Source: Hydractinia symbiolongicarpus
Lineage: Eukaryota > Cnidaria > Hydrozoa > Anthoathecata > Hydractiniidae
Assembly (NCBI RefSeq): GCF_029227915.1
Contig: NC_079887.1
Coordinates: 13,888,001-13,952,000 of the forward strand
Length of the DNA: 64,000 bases
Reading direction: 5' to 3'
Made by a program: the position numbers and the translations under genes. Within the stretch, counting starts at the first letter, position 1. Each line of letters starts with the position of its first letter. The notes below the pieces were generated by a model. That model saw only the letters and a program-made list of their open reading frames with translations. It searched no databases and was not told the origin of the DNA. Of this stretch, positions 1-11,280 are shown piece after piece.

Positions 1-1012
1 ATATAATACATCTGTTACGACAAACAATAATAATACTTTACAGAATACGACAACTCAAGTTAGCAATCATACAAAAAATAGTCAATATAAGTTAAGTAAA
101 AAGAAGAAACACACCGGTAAATCACGTTTTTTTAACTTTATAAAAGAATTAGGTGAAGTTACATCGTCAGACGAGAATATGAACAATTTATTTCATGCCG
201 ATTTGGAGGCAGAACTTGAAAATTCAACTGCTGTTAATAACAACACAACATCGAACTCAACAGCAGAAATTTCGCAAATAAAACAAAACACTAGCCTGGT
301 AACAAATCAACAAATCAGCGCGAAAAAAAGTCCTAGTCTAGCTGAAAATATTCTCGACTCGATGAACAATACCACAGAAGTAGAAAACCTTTTAGGTATA
401 GAAAATAAAGAAATCGATAGTTTGGATAGTAAAGACAAATTAAGTAAGCAAATAACAACAAAATCGATGATCCCGACTGCTGTCAAATTTTTGCATAACG
501 AATCGACAAATCCCTTCGAAGATATGAATAACATACTACAGGGTATTGATAGATTAAGACAAATCAAAGAACAAAGTAGACATATATTCGAAACCAAGTT
601 AACAGGTAGCCAGCTTAACATTTCAATGGCGGTAAAACGTCATCATTTAAACGAAACAGGGCACAGTAAAATCAAAAAAAGTAGACGTTCGACAAGCATT
701 GCGAAAGAATACATAAACATATTGCGCTCAGACCCACCAGAATGTACAGAGAAAGAAATATTAAACGCAATGAAATACAGACCAGCTCTTTTACATTCGA
801 CTGATAGTGTCATGCGCATGCCCAAGTCGGGGCGCTTCTTAGTATCATGTATAGATCATTCTTTATCTTTATTTGATGAAACATGGACTGGACTAATCGT
901 TGGAGGGAAATCCATACAACAAGCGTTTGGTGATTGGTTTTACGAACGAGGAAGTAAGGAAAAATACAATTTGGTAGATTGTCCATACCCTTGCAATCCT
1001 TCGTGTCCTTAG
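1..1012 (+). CDS. Pectinacetylesterase/Notum-family hydrolase, C-terminal exon (partial)
   Basis: The frame is open from base 2 to the TAG at 1010-1012, so the first ATG (179) is internal and the gene starts left of the window. The last ~60 residues carry the conserved C-terminus of the family: SCIDHSLS (the His is at the position of the catalytic His of the Ser-Asp-His triad), GKSIQQAFGDWFYER and a final DCPYPCNPSCP cysteine block. The Ser and Asp of the triad must lie upstream. Family knowledge: in animals Notum is a secreted enzyme that removes the palmitoleate from Wnt; plant relatives deacetylate pectin. Whether this copy is true Notum or a generic animal relative cannot be settled from the C-terminus; the NPSCP ending recalls Notum. 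Odd: the 200-plus residues before the conserved tail are Asn/Thr/Ser/Lys-rich and low in complexity, with a basic KKKKHTGKSRF stretch, far longer than expected between family motifs. The whole stretch lies in one exon. Confidence 0.72.
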   Translation, partial: YNTSVTTNNNNTLQNTTTQVSNHTKNSQYKLSKKKKHTGKSRFFNFIKELGEVTSSDENMNNLFHADLEAELENSTAVNNNTTSNSTAEISQIKQNTSLVTNQQISAKKSPSLAENILDSMNNTTEVENLLGIENKEIDSLDSKDKLSKQITTKSMIPTAVKFLHNESTNPFEDMNNILQGIDRLRQIKEQSRHIFETKLTGSQLNISMAVKRHHLNETGHSKIKKSRRSTSIAKEYINILRSDPPECTEKEILNAMKYRPALLHSTDSVMRMPKSGRFLVSCIDHSLSLFDETWTGLIVGGKSIQQAFGDWFYERGSKEKYNLVDCPYPCNPSCP

Positions 1013-2180
1013 ATAGTAATGTGAGTTTTTTATACTGTGTATATATAGTTGTTAAGGCTTTCTATTTAAAAAGATATCCAAACCAGCTTTTACCTGGTTT
1101 GAACACTATTGCAATTTGACCTCTACGTAATGTCACTACCCGAAGTTCAAATCTCAAGGATGCATTTATGTTTGCGAGGTTTTTTTTTTGTTAATTTGAT
1201 ATGGAACAAACATTTTGTGATCGCTCTCTTGGTAACCTATTTCTAGGAGGATAGAAAAGCCGAATTGTTGCGGGAAGAAGAGGATAACACTAAATTTTGG
1301 AAACTTTCGCTACCTTTTTTAACAACGGGAATTGTCTACTCAAAACAAAAGGCAAGGCAAATGTGCAGACACACTACAGACCTTTTAGCCATATCATCTT
1401 TTCTACTTATTTCGAATTTAAAGAAAATATTGACCCTCTGCTGCTCCAATTGTTGATTTTTTTTTCAAAGCAACATTTGTTTTACCCTTCGTCAAATCTG
1501 CGTGCAGTCGTTCGAATAATCAGGCTTATAATACCGAAAATTACCTCTTAACTCGGGATAATATAACAATATTTGTTTTCGAAAGATAAAATGCTAGCGT
1601 CTACTTAACCTCTTGCTAGAACAACTGAAAAACTATACAACAAACAACAACGATTAGATCACAACAGAAAGTTTAAACAATAAAAAAATATATTAACTCT
1701 ATTAACAATGTATAAATACAACTTTCTAACTATTATACGTGAAAATTTGTCTGCCGGAAAATTTCTGGAAATATCGATTTGCAATAATAAATCTTTGTGA
1801 AATTACAAGGGAAACCTTCTTCGCTAAAATTAACCGTCGCAAATTTATCTTTTTTGAAATATAATTTTGTTTTTCTGGGTAAATTTACTTCTTATTTTGT
1901 GCCTGCCAAATATAATGGTCAGTTCAATAAAAGGCCAGTAGATTCCCGAAAATAATTTTTCACAAAGACTATTAAATTGGCCCATACGCGATAAAATCTT
2001 CGCGAATTATCTAAATATGACTGATTTTTGAAAACTATTTGTTTTAACATCGCGAAAATAAGTGTTCAGGAAAATTAATTAACTTAAGATAGCACATTTT
2101 GAGGCAAAATGTTACCCCATCAAAATCCCCGCCCGTTACAATGACTGAGCAAACAGAATGTTAGAACTTGGTATTGGCGT
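1013..2180. other. Intergenic gap between convergent genes
   Basis: No gene is supported here. It is AT-rich and lies between the 3' ends of the Notum-like gene (plus) and the CFAP119-like gene (minus), so it should hold both 3' UTRs. Around 1740-2060 it contains scattered CGCGAA/TTCGCG-type motifs that recur elsewhere in the window (see findings). Two short plus-strand ORFs near 1265-1551 show no family features and are probably chance. Confidence 0.5.
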
Positions 2181-5100
2181 TTATTTCTTCTTTCCCTTTC
2201 TGGCACTTCTGGGCGGATTAATTTTCTTCTTATCACCTGCAACCGATTTTAAAATGGCTTCTTCGTTGGCTTTTAACTTTTGATCGACACTGACTTTCAG
2301 CTGGAGTATAAAGAGTAAAAACTCAGGTAAAATATTGTTCACGCGAAAAAAAAAAATTAAAAAAAAAAAATGTTTGCGGAAGAGTACACCAATAACCAAT
2401 TCTCAGAGCAAATTTCCTGCTAATTGCGAGGTTCTAGGTCCGAGACTGGTATCTGCCAACTCAGCGTGTGTGCGGTGAAAACTGGGAGCTCAAGGTAGTT
2501 GTGACGCTTCACCTTGGCAACGCAATCGTCCTGGTTTAATGCCGACAAAAAAGGAAAAAAATCCTTCGTTGTTCGGCCGATAATTACTTCACCTACTAAC
2601 ATATGTTAAGTTGAAATAATAATGATTTGTACAAAATAATTTCGGACAAATTTTCGCGTGAGCTTTATTTTCGTCAATCTATTTTCGCGAATTAAATTGT
2701 CTACTTTCTAACGTATGAATATCTTCAGAAACCACACTATAAAATTTTTAGTTTAAAATTAAAATAAAATCCGGGGGAAAATTTACATCCGGCTGGTACT
2801 AGCACGCGAAAAATATGTATTATAGTACACGGAATAAAAAAAATCTCTTTTTTCTACCTTTGTTATTTGATCTTCTAAAGTTGCTTCGATGATACTCTTA
2901 AGCTCTTGTACAGCTGGAGGGTCTGGTAAAGAAATTAATTGATATAAATATCACGTGAATATAACAACAAATACTGCGGAAATTTGCACTGATTTTTTTT
3001 TTGAGGAAAAAATAACAAAAGATAATGAGTGAACAGACAATAGGAAGCGTAGGGCACCAATTTTACTTGGCAGGTAACATACAAATGTAAGCGAGCTAAC
3101 AGAGATACTGGACAAGGCACAAAAGAACCAATATGTTTACCATTATTTTCAATTGCATCCTCATTTGCGTCCTCAGCTTTGTCGTCACTCTCCTAAAATA
3201 ATAGTGAGGGACACGATACATCACATCACGCTGGAGCTAATTAAGTAGAGTCAAAAAGTTTTCTCGTAACAAAAATCAAACAAGGCTCATCTTTTTGATA
3301 ACTTCCAAAGTTTCAACAATTTGTCAGCTGATATGATCTTACATGCTGTTTGTAATAACATAAATGACGTAATTTGTTTTACATACATGATTTATATGCC
3401 AATCAAAAAGCGATATACCCTGACCACCCATCCACTTCCCTTTATCACACTACCTAAATGATCTTAATAATAATTATCAGTCCTAACGAAACTTAACATA
3501 CCGTTTGTGCATCTTCTACAGCTATATCTGGGTTCAGTTCTTCGTTTTCTAAAACAAGAAAAACAACCCGGATGCAACCATTGCGTTTTTCATTGATTAA
3601 AACCTTAGTAAATTCGACATCAAAAAATATTTGTTCCTTACCTTCCACGGTTTCTTCAGGTATACCTTGATATGTTATCGATACATTCATAATAATCTAT
3701 GAGAACATAGCTTTTATTAAAGCTACAAAATAACCGCATGCATTATTAGCATATATAACTGTTTTATCCTTCCAGCCTTACCTTTGGTGTAAACGCATAC
3801 TTGTACAGTTTGAAATGGCGGAAATATCTGCAATGAGAAAACAATCAGATAACAAAATATAAATACATGGTATGATCGAAGAAATCGGAAATACTTCGGA
3901 GGACAAAAGATTTTAGAAGACTTTGTCAACCATATTAAGAGAAAATACAGAGTTACTAAGAATCAGAGAGGCAGTACATCTCAATTACAGTGATTATATA
4001 TAGGTGAATATTTATCATAGCACATCCGTATTTCATTCTCAACAGAGAATGCTTCACCCCGATCAGACCTCTGATCATGACGGGCGAGTATAATGCGCGT
4101 AAGTCATATTGAAGAAGAACTACTTTGCCGCACGTAGTGTAGTGGGTTCGTCTGCGGCTCCCAGTTCTGGGGCCCGCGGAACGAATCCCGCTCACTGCTT
4201 GGCAGTATGTTAGTGATGAACAAAGTAGTTCTTCAATATACAGTGATTATGTATATATAATTCATCAGTCCCGTTGCAAGATAAACATATGCTGATATTT
4301 TTCTCACATAAACGTAATAGCAAAGTTGTATACTATTTGAAAAAACAAAACGGATGCCATCATAAATAATTAAGAGATTTTAGCAGAATTAATATTATGG
4401 ATCCAAATTTTAGGTTATTTAGGAGATTCTAGGAGGATATTAGTCCTTTAGGTTAATTAGGAGATTTAAGGAGACGTGGCTGACATTGTGCAAAAAACAG
4501 AGAACTCTTCCCCTTTCCGTTACAGACGACCCCAAGTTTGTCTTTAAGTTACTCTTACTAAAAATAGGAAAAAAACAAAACGCGTAAAGAGGGAAGCATG
4601 AAATAAACTTACGTTTTTAAAACATAGTCGGTAATAGCTTTGATTTCGTGTACTTGAAATATGTGAACACAAAATGGTGGTCTCTAAAAATAAAAAGTTG
4701 TACTCATTTATATTTTCTATCTAATAATAAAAATACTAAAATGAAAACTCGTAAATTTAGACATTTTTATATTACTTCTACATATTATTTATAAAAGTAA
4801 AAATTTCCATATACTAAATATGGCAATTAGTGAAAGCTTATCCTGACAAATCTTATAAATTTTGTAATTCGCGAAATTTTATATATTTTTATTGCTTTGT
4901 CCAACCACGAAACTATATCCTAATAAAAATACCTCTCAGACATAAATTCTCTTCATCAAATTTTACAAGAGTGTATCGAGAAAAAAGTTTGAAAGGTGAT
5001 TATACTGTATATAATTTAAAAAGGCTCATTGCAATGTTTATTTTACCTTGGCACTGTGACATGCTATCAGGTCTTTGAAATAAGAAAATGTTTCATCAAG

Positions 5101-7428
5101 ATTACCAAAGGATGTTTCTGAAATAAAAAGAAATACATAAAAAAAACTGCACATAATAATGTTAAAGCATCTGTGAAAGGTTTAGTATGTAACTCCCTAG
5201 AAGGATGATCTGGTTGGTTTGGTTGGCGTTCACCTGGGCATATGTAAGCAAAAAATCGTCTTATAAAGATAAAACCTTTTGCATTGGTGTTTTAAAATGC
5301 ATATTTTGCAGCCCTGAGTAACTTACAAAAGTTTATAAAGTGCAGATAAAGTCAACTAATAAGCATTCTTTTGACTGTTATTAAATATTATTGAAAGCTG
5401 TTTTTATGTGCAGTAAACTTGGAATATATGTATTTTTAAGCTGTGTTTGAATCTAGGTTTTCATAGTTTGTAGTATATGTATGGATTATGGAATTCTTTG
5501 CTAAGAGATAAGAGAAAATATAGCCATAAAAAAAGAAGAAAAAACATATTGTTGGTTAAAACTCACCAATAGCTTTCTCGTGAGTGTTCTTTACAATTGA
5601 AAAAAATGATGAGGTTTGTTCTTCATTAAATGATTTTTCTTTTGAGAATCTGTTATTATCAACAGTGAAAGAAAAATTAAATGTGATGGTTTAAATATCT
5701 TGTCTGACTCTTAAATTTTTTAAAATTAGTTGTAAAAGGAAATCAAGCTAATTTTAATTCCACAAGAGGTTACATTTATTAAGTTCTTTTTGCATTTACT
5801 ATTTTTCGTTGTGTAGCTGTATAAATTTTACTCTCTGTGTTGAAATGCATGATAAAGCTATATATACAAATGCATAAAATATAAACAGAAAAATCGAAAC
5901 AATATATGTCTATGACCGGTTTAAAAATATTTGAAACTTTGACAAGAAAAAAATAAACAACATTTGTATAAGTTGTGTGTAATTCAGATTTTTAAAATTC
6001 ATTATCTAACAAGGATACAAACGTGCGTTTTACTTACACCTACATTTTAAAACTTTTTTTCAACAAAATAAATATATATTAATATAATAATATAAATACA
6101 TATTCTCTTTTATAAATTTAAAATTTTCACTTTTCCTAGCAATATGGTGAGTTTAAAAATTGTAATACTGGACACAAAATAAAAGAAGAATGCTGATGTA
6201 TATATATATGAAAAGATACAGTATTGTGTAAAAATAAAGATCCAACAATATTTTATCTTTGATTTGAGGCTCTTCATGCTCAATATTGAATTTAGTACAT
6301 AACCAACTAAAAATATTATGCAAGAAGGAAAATTTAAATTGTCCTCATTGATGTATATATATATGAAAAGATACAGTATTGTGTAAAAATAAAGATCCAA
6401 CACTATTTTATCTTTGATTTGAGGCTCTTCATGCTCAATATTGAATTTAGTACATAAACAACTAAAAATATTATGCAAGAAGGTAAATTTAAAATGTCCT
6501 CATTGACTATTCATTGTGCAAAACTTTATGCAATTATATGTGAGCTAATTAATGGCTTTTGGTTTACACTTTTTTATAAAAAAAAGATTTTTTGCACTTC
6601 GTTTCAATCAATGTTTAGCTACTTTAGAAAGAAACGCACCATAAACAGTGTAATTGTTGTTTACCTGAGAAGTTTATCAGGCAAATTGTTTATTTTTAAA
6701 GTCTATATTTATTTATACTTTTGGCTTCTTATCAGTTATTCACCCCAACAAATTGTAGAGTAAATGTTCATAAATTTTAAAAAATTTTAAGCCGATTAAA
6801 TTTTGCATCTGCTTATAAAAAAAGTGTACATGAAATAATGGTGTTCATGCAAAGAGTTGCTTTACTAAAGGGTGATACTTGAAAGTATAACTGTTTCTTT
6901 TGACAAGAAGTCAGAAAGTCAGAAATTGAATTACAGCGGGAGTTGCTGTAATAAAATCTTCCAGGAAAGGTGGCTAAAAAAAACAAATTTGGGCAAAAAT
7001 GTCTCATACATTTAGAGAGTATAATTTCCTTGACAAGGCAGATTATTTTAACTTTTTACAGACAAGTCTCTAATCTTTTAACTTTGTGAAAGCCAGCTTT
7101 CATGATGTATACTCTTTTATTGCAAATATTGGCTTCCACATATATATATAAAGTTGATTTTGTTCTTTTGTTTTTTCTTTTCCCTCTTGTCATTTTTATG
7201 TTTTCCAAAAAAAATCTTTCCATGTCATGTAATAAATTAAAGTGTTTTAATTGGCTAAAAGGCAGCAACTAATTGAAAGGTTCCCAATATGTTGAAAACA
7301 ACTTTTATTTAGCAAATTCATTTCTTAAAACTAATCATTCAACTCATATCATACAAAAATACCTTTTTAGCTGCTGAGCTGATTCACATGATGATAATTC
7401 TCTAGCATCTTGCAGCGTCAAATCATTC
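2181..7428 (-). CDS. CFAP119: CFAP119/CCDC189-like cilia- and flagella-associated protein (5' end not found)
   Basis: Read on the minus strand, exons are 7363-7428, 6375-6461 and/or 6220-6306 (duplicates), 5567-5649, 5047-5117, 4613-4683, 3782-3827, 3642-3696, 3502-3548, 3141-3192, 2858-2922 and 2181-2300 (stop TAA at 2183-2181). All have AG/GT borders and the phases join without a break, giving 254 residues plus a partial first codon when one duplicate is used. Landmarks in order: LDLYFYTILFSKEKSFNEEQ, TSSFFSIVKNTHEKAI, TSFGNLDETFSYFKDLIACH, RPPFCVHIFQ, ITDYVLKTYFRHFKLYKYAF, NVSITYQGIPEE, then an acidic linker, a short coiled coil and a Lys-rich end. These match my memory of the CFAP119 (CCDC189) family, which in the animals and algae studied is tied to motile cilia and sperm flagella. 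The start exon lies right of 7428 and I could not identify it. The donor of the duplicated exon (GTATCT) is weak. Confidence 0.78.
3987..4250. mobile_element. tRNA-like retroposon flanked by 11-bp direct repeats
   Basis: The 11-mer ACAGTGATTAT occurs at 3987-3997 and again at 4240-4250, bracketing a ~242-bp insert in a CFAP119 intron, as a target-site duplication would. Inside is a tRNA-like stretch (~4131-4200) with a box A-like TAGTGTAGTGGG and a box B-like GGAACGAATCCC. A ~20-bp inverted repeat (about 4107-4128 against 4219-4240, core GAACTACTTTG) flanks that stretch, which is unusual for a SINE. It could be a SINE or a hybrid with a foldback element. Confidence 0.5.
6194..6503. repeat. 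155-bp tandem duplication containing one CFAP119 exon
   Basis: The block 6194-6348 is repeated at 6349-6503 with only a few substitutions. Each copy holds an intact 87-nt exon (6220-6306 and 6375-6461, minus strand) with its AG acceptor and GT donor. The encoded 29 residues differ at two positions (Trp/Cys and Leu/Val). Because 87 is a multiple of three and both borders have the same phase, either copy or both could be spliced in. Confidence 0.88.
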
Positions 7429-7823
7429 CTAACACACAAATCGCATCAATAGATCAGCAAGTCAATATCAAACAAAGTAAAAAAATGTACAAAAAAAACA
7501 CAAACAAATAAGGTGTGGATGGACATACCATAAACAGATTGAAGGCTTCATTGATTATACTAAAAAATTTCAACTTTTAATAATCATAAATTGTTGTTTA
7601 AATAAACTCTAAAAATAAATTAATGACAGAAATAGATTATTAAATATAATATTTTAATAAATATTTTCTTAAACATTATCTAGTTCTCTTCAACTAACTG
7701 TCTTTCACTAGGGAGCTTGCCTTTTTGTGGGTTTTATCTAATGGATTGTTTTAATCATCATTTCATTAAGTGATTCGAAATCATCTGGTAATTTTTAAAA
7801 ATTGTTTACAGATTCTTTTTTAA
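7429..7823. other. Gene-free stretch upstream of the first recognised CFAP119 exon
   Basis: AT-rich sequence that should hold part of a CFAP119 intron or its 5' end. I see no convincing coding exon on either strand. Confidence 0.4.
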
Positions 7824-8568
7824 CCCTATCCGGGCCGGGGTTTTTCTAACATACTATGACCGGGGGGGGGATTCCGCCCCCCCCTCCTCAATAACTTTTC
7901 ATAGGATTGTTCAAATTGAATCAAACTTGGCACACTTATAGTACGTCATAAAAGGAACAAAATGGCGGCAATAAATTTTTGCTTGCGTCAGCACATTTTC
8001 TGTGACGTCATCAGAAGCTTGAAAATTGTTAAAAATGCCACTATCTGCTTAAAATATAATTACTTTTGTTCTAGATCGAATTTTTACATTCTGTTTGAAG
8101 TTTCTGAAAGCTAAATAAAATTTTTTAACATATCTTACGGTTTTTACATGGATCGGATAAAAAATTGCCAAAAATTGCCCAAAAATCCGTTTTTTCCAAT
8201 TTTCAGGTAAAATCCGACAAAATCGGGAAATCGGATTAGTCACGTGTCAAAATTATTCAAAATGATTCTTCTTCTTGAAACAAAGTTGTGTTGCAAGTTT
8301 CAAGTTCTAAGGATAATCCTAACAGGAGTTATTATATTTTCCCCATTATAAGGATTTCATAGAGATTTTAGGGGTAGTTTCGAGTAATGGCCAATATTAA
8401 AGCCTCTGAAAGGTATGGGACCTAAAAATTTAGCATGCAGGTGTCTAATAGATAAATGTTGAAACTCAGTAAGTATCATAGCCATATAAGAAAGCAATCA
8501 GGAGTTATTAAAAAAACCCGTTAGGGGGGGGGCGGAATCCCCCCCCCCCCCGGACCGAATAGGGTTAA
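7820..8568. mobile_element. piggyBac-like nonautonomous transposon (MITE)
   Basis: A 741-bp element (7824-8564) is bounded by TTAA at 7820-7823 and 8565-8568. Its ends are inverted repeats: CCCTATCCGG at the left and CCGAATAGGG at the right. TTAA target duplications together with CCCT-type ends are the hallmark of the piggyBac superfamily. Subterminal G/C runs (near 7861-7885 and 8525-8552) are also inverted relative to each other and could form a long stem. No transposase is encoded, so it would need one supplied in trans. The 64-codon minus-strand ORF inside it is not a gene. Confidence 0.82.
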
Positions 8569-8607
8569 AACGAACAAGTTGCATTTTTAATGCTGTATAA
8601 TAATAGA

Positions 8608-8630
8608 TATATATATATATATATATATAC
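8608..8630. repeat. (TA)n microsatellite
   Basis: An alternating AT tract of about 22 bp starts ~40 bp right of the piggyBac-like element. It has no evident function. Confidence 0.85.
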
Positions 8631-8817
8631 ATTGCAGGAAATAGTGAGATGGTTATTGGTGAGGATAAATAAAAAAATCTTTGTACATGTACTTTATTTT
8701 CCTATGATTTTGTTTCCTATCCTACTTTTCTCAGAATTTTTTGACTATTTTTTAAACGACTATCAGAGAGATAGAGAGATGCATATTTTACATGGCTTGC
8801 CTCACAAATATTGAGGG

Positions 8818-9060
8818 ATAAAGCTACCCTGTCTATTATTCCCAGGAGGGGTCTTGGCTTAGACGGGGAGTCCTAGAGTATTTAATTCTTATTTTGAGGT
8901 ATGCAGACCTAATTAGGGTCTGCGTTCTAACAGACAACTCTATGCAACATCCAACAGCCCACACAGTGTACCGTCTCCTCTCCCCAATTTCGCTCACATG
9001 GCTTGGGTTAACCTTCACTCACCCATATTGAATCACTGCTAAGGGGAAACTTTGTGAGAA
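8818..9060 (-). mobile_element. SINE copy with shared tail (minus strand)
   Basis: Read on the minus strand, the end of this block carries CTAGGACTCCCCGTCTAA followed by CCTGGGAATAATAGACAGG. The same order of motifs is the tail of the SINE at 58340-58510, and the second motif recurs in the SINE at 15515-15810. The head of this copy has no clear pol III box, so its 5' boundary near 9060 is approximate. Confidence 0.5.
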
Positions 9061-9660
9061 CAAAGAAGGCAAGATTTAACAAAATTTTGACATGCAAGAC
9101 AAATCTGGATCACATTATCATAACTTAAGTGTAAAATCTAAATGACAATGATAAATTGTACATGCACCTACATACATAATCCTTTCTCGGAATGATTAGT
9201 AAGGGAAAAACCTAATGATAAATATAACAATCTATAAAAGTTACTCCCCTTCTCCACCCACAAACATAGAAATTCCTGGACGGTGGTGTGCTTTTTATAT
9301 TTTTTGTTGTTCAAGAAAGCTGCCATATTTATTTACCTCAAGTCTCGATAGTTCAAAAATATATCCAAGCGGGCTTGATTAGTAATGTTCAAAACAGAAA
9401 GCAGAATCACACAAGAAGGATAGCAGACTTCTTTATAGTTATTTTAATATTAGAAGCTGGTTTGGTTTAAGGAATCAAACGCTGTACCCATTAGCTGTAT
9501 CTGTAAACGTCCCCTTCCCTTCCTTTTTGTTGACCTACACCTACAAATTCAGTAGCTAAACATAAAGCACATTTGTTGGGGCAGAAAAAGCCAGGACTAA
9601 AAAAAATTGGCTAATTAGCTGCATTAAATTATGAATTTTGTCAGAAATATAAAATTTAAA
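9061..9660. other. Intergenic stretch without recognised features
   Basis: AT-rich; the only ORF (about 9288-9470) has no family features. No gene is supported. Confidence 0.4.
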
Positions 9661-9674
9661 CTTATAGACTATAG

Positions 9675-11280
9675 ACCAATTGCTAAACTATAGGCCAATT
9701 GCTTTGACCTCGTATGTAATCAAGATTTTTGAAAAGGTTTTAAAAAAAAGTATTACTTGTGATCTTGAAGACAAAAATTTATTCAATCCATCTCAACATG
9801 GTTTCAGACAGGGTAAATCTTGCCTAAGTGAACTTCTGGCGCATTATAAAAAAATCCTTGGATTAATTGAAGATGGATCCAATGTTGACGTGATATATAT
9901 AGACTTTGGCAAAAACCTTCGACAAAGTCGACTTTCAGATTGTTTTAGCAAAACTAGCCAACCTGGGAGTCAGTCGTAACATTGTCAAATGGATCCATTC
10001 ATTTCTCACCAATAGACACCACACTGTTAGTTAATGGCACTAAATCCAAGCCAATGCCTGTACTGTCTGGTGTCCCTCAGGGATCAGTGTTGGGACCCTT
10101 TCAATAGACTTATTTACAACAATACTTATATAATCATTTTTCTATAAAATCATGTACTTTTTGTCTATTGATGAATAAATTATTACTACTTACTACTACT
10201 ACTGCTCCTAATACTAATTGGAGATATAGACTCAGACATCTCATCATATTTCCTACAAAGCTTTGCAGATGATACACAAATTGGTGGTCGAATCAGAAGC
10301 TGCTTAGATTCTCAAAATCTACAGATAGGTTTAAATATAGTTTATCAATGGGCTGAGCAGAATAACATGTCTTTCAATAACTTCAATTTTGAGCTTATCT
10401 AATAGGGTAAAATAGAACTTCACACAAATTATCAATACCTAAATCAATTAGGTTTGCCAATTCCATCAAAGTTGCATGTTAAAGATCTAGGTGTTATAAT
10501 GAGCAGCACTTGCACCTTTTCAGAACACATCCTGTCACTCACTGAAACCGTCAGAAAGCTAATTGAATGAATATTACGGACCTTTCTCAACGGAGAAGCC
10601 CAGCAATGCTTATTTTTTGGAAATCCTTGTCATCCCTAGAGTGGACTATTGCTCACAGTTATGGTCACCAACTAAAAAAGGTTAAATTCTTTGATTAGAA
10701 GACTTACAGCGTAACTACATTAAAAAAATCCAAGAAGCGTATCAACTATCATATACCAATGCTCTATGTCACTTCTACTTGTACTCTCTCCAACGTAGAA
10801 GAAAACTATACTGTATTATATATGAATTGAAAATCCTTGAAAATCTAGTTTCCAACCTTTCTGTGCCCATAATTGTAAAATCATCTAACAGAAAAGGACG
10901 TTCCTGTTATATAGAATCTAAAACCTCAAAAGCCCCCAAAGCTATTCAATCCCTGAAATTCACCAGCTTTCAAACCAATGGATCTCGTTTATTTAACCAA
11001 ATGCCAAAAGAGATCAGACAAACACTCAATGTTCTACAAGTTGCTTCAAAAACTAGCTAGATAATTTTCTGTCATTGATCCCTGATGATCCCTACACAAA
11101 TCCTACATCAAACTGCATTGTTGACAAAAGAGTGTTAGCTGTGCCCTTCATGTACATTTCAGGCTGGAATCCTGGAGTGAGAAGATTTGCTAAAGGCGGC
11201 ACTCCCTCCCTCCAGTCTCCCGCAAAGTGTAAGAATTATGATCACGAAGCTAGGCACCTTAAATGTTTTTAAAATTGTGT
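9675..11280 (+). mobile_element. Decayed LINE (non-LTR retrotransposon) with reverse transcriptase remnants
   Basis: Fragments of a reverse transcriptase lie in order but in shifting frames. NYRPIALTS and FNPSQHGFRQGKS fall in 9680-9900. A frameshift near 9905 follows VDVIYIDF. Then come VLSGVPQGSVLGP near 10060-10100 and the catalytic FADDT at 10262-10276. The C-terminal remnant at 10779-11060 has the GRSCYIE..FQTNGSRLFNQMP type region of CR1/jockey-like elements. Stops and frameshifts mean no working protein can be made. The 5' part, including any endonuclease, is missing, as is usual for truncated LINE copies. The 3' end near 11280 is approximate. Clade assignment beyond 'CR1/jockey-like' is not justified by eye. 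Confidence 0.85.
10103..10210. mobile_element. Short insertion nested inside the LINE
   Basis: The LINE reading frame (GSVLGP... then LLILIGDI) is interrupted by about 100 bp that begins with CAATAGAC, has its inverse GTCTATTG ~60 bp later, and ends in an AATAAATTATTACTACT-type tail. The tail suggests a truncated retroposon; the inverted arms suggest a tiny foldback element. Either way it entered after the LINE. Confidence 0.5.

Noticed and set aside
2420-2602. Minus ORF of 60 codons inside the CFAP119 gene
   Set aside because: The flanking exons 2858-2922 and 2181-2300 join in phase 0 without it and the protein continues sensibly.
3723-3929. Minus ORF reading IFPPFQTVQVCVYTK
   Set aside because: The shifted frame of the same exon reads YFRHFKLYKYAFTPK, which fits both the phases and the CFAP119 family.
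8049-8243. Minus-strand ORF of 64 codons
   Set aside because: Lies wholly inside the piggyBac-like MITE and has no transposase motif.
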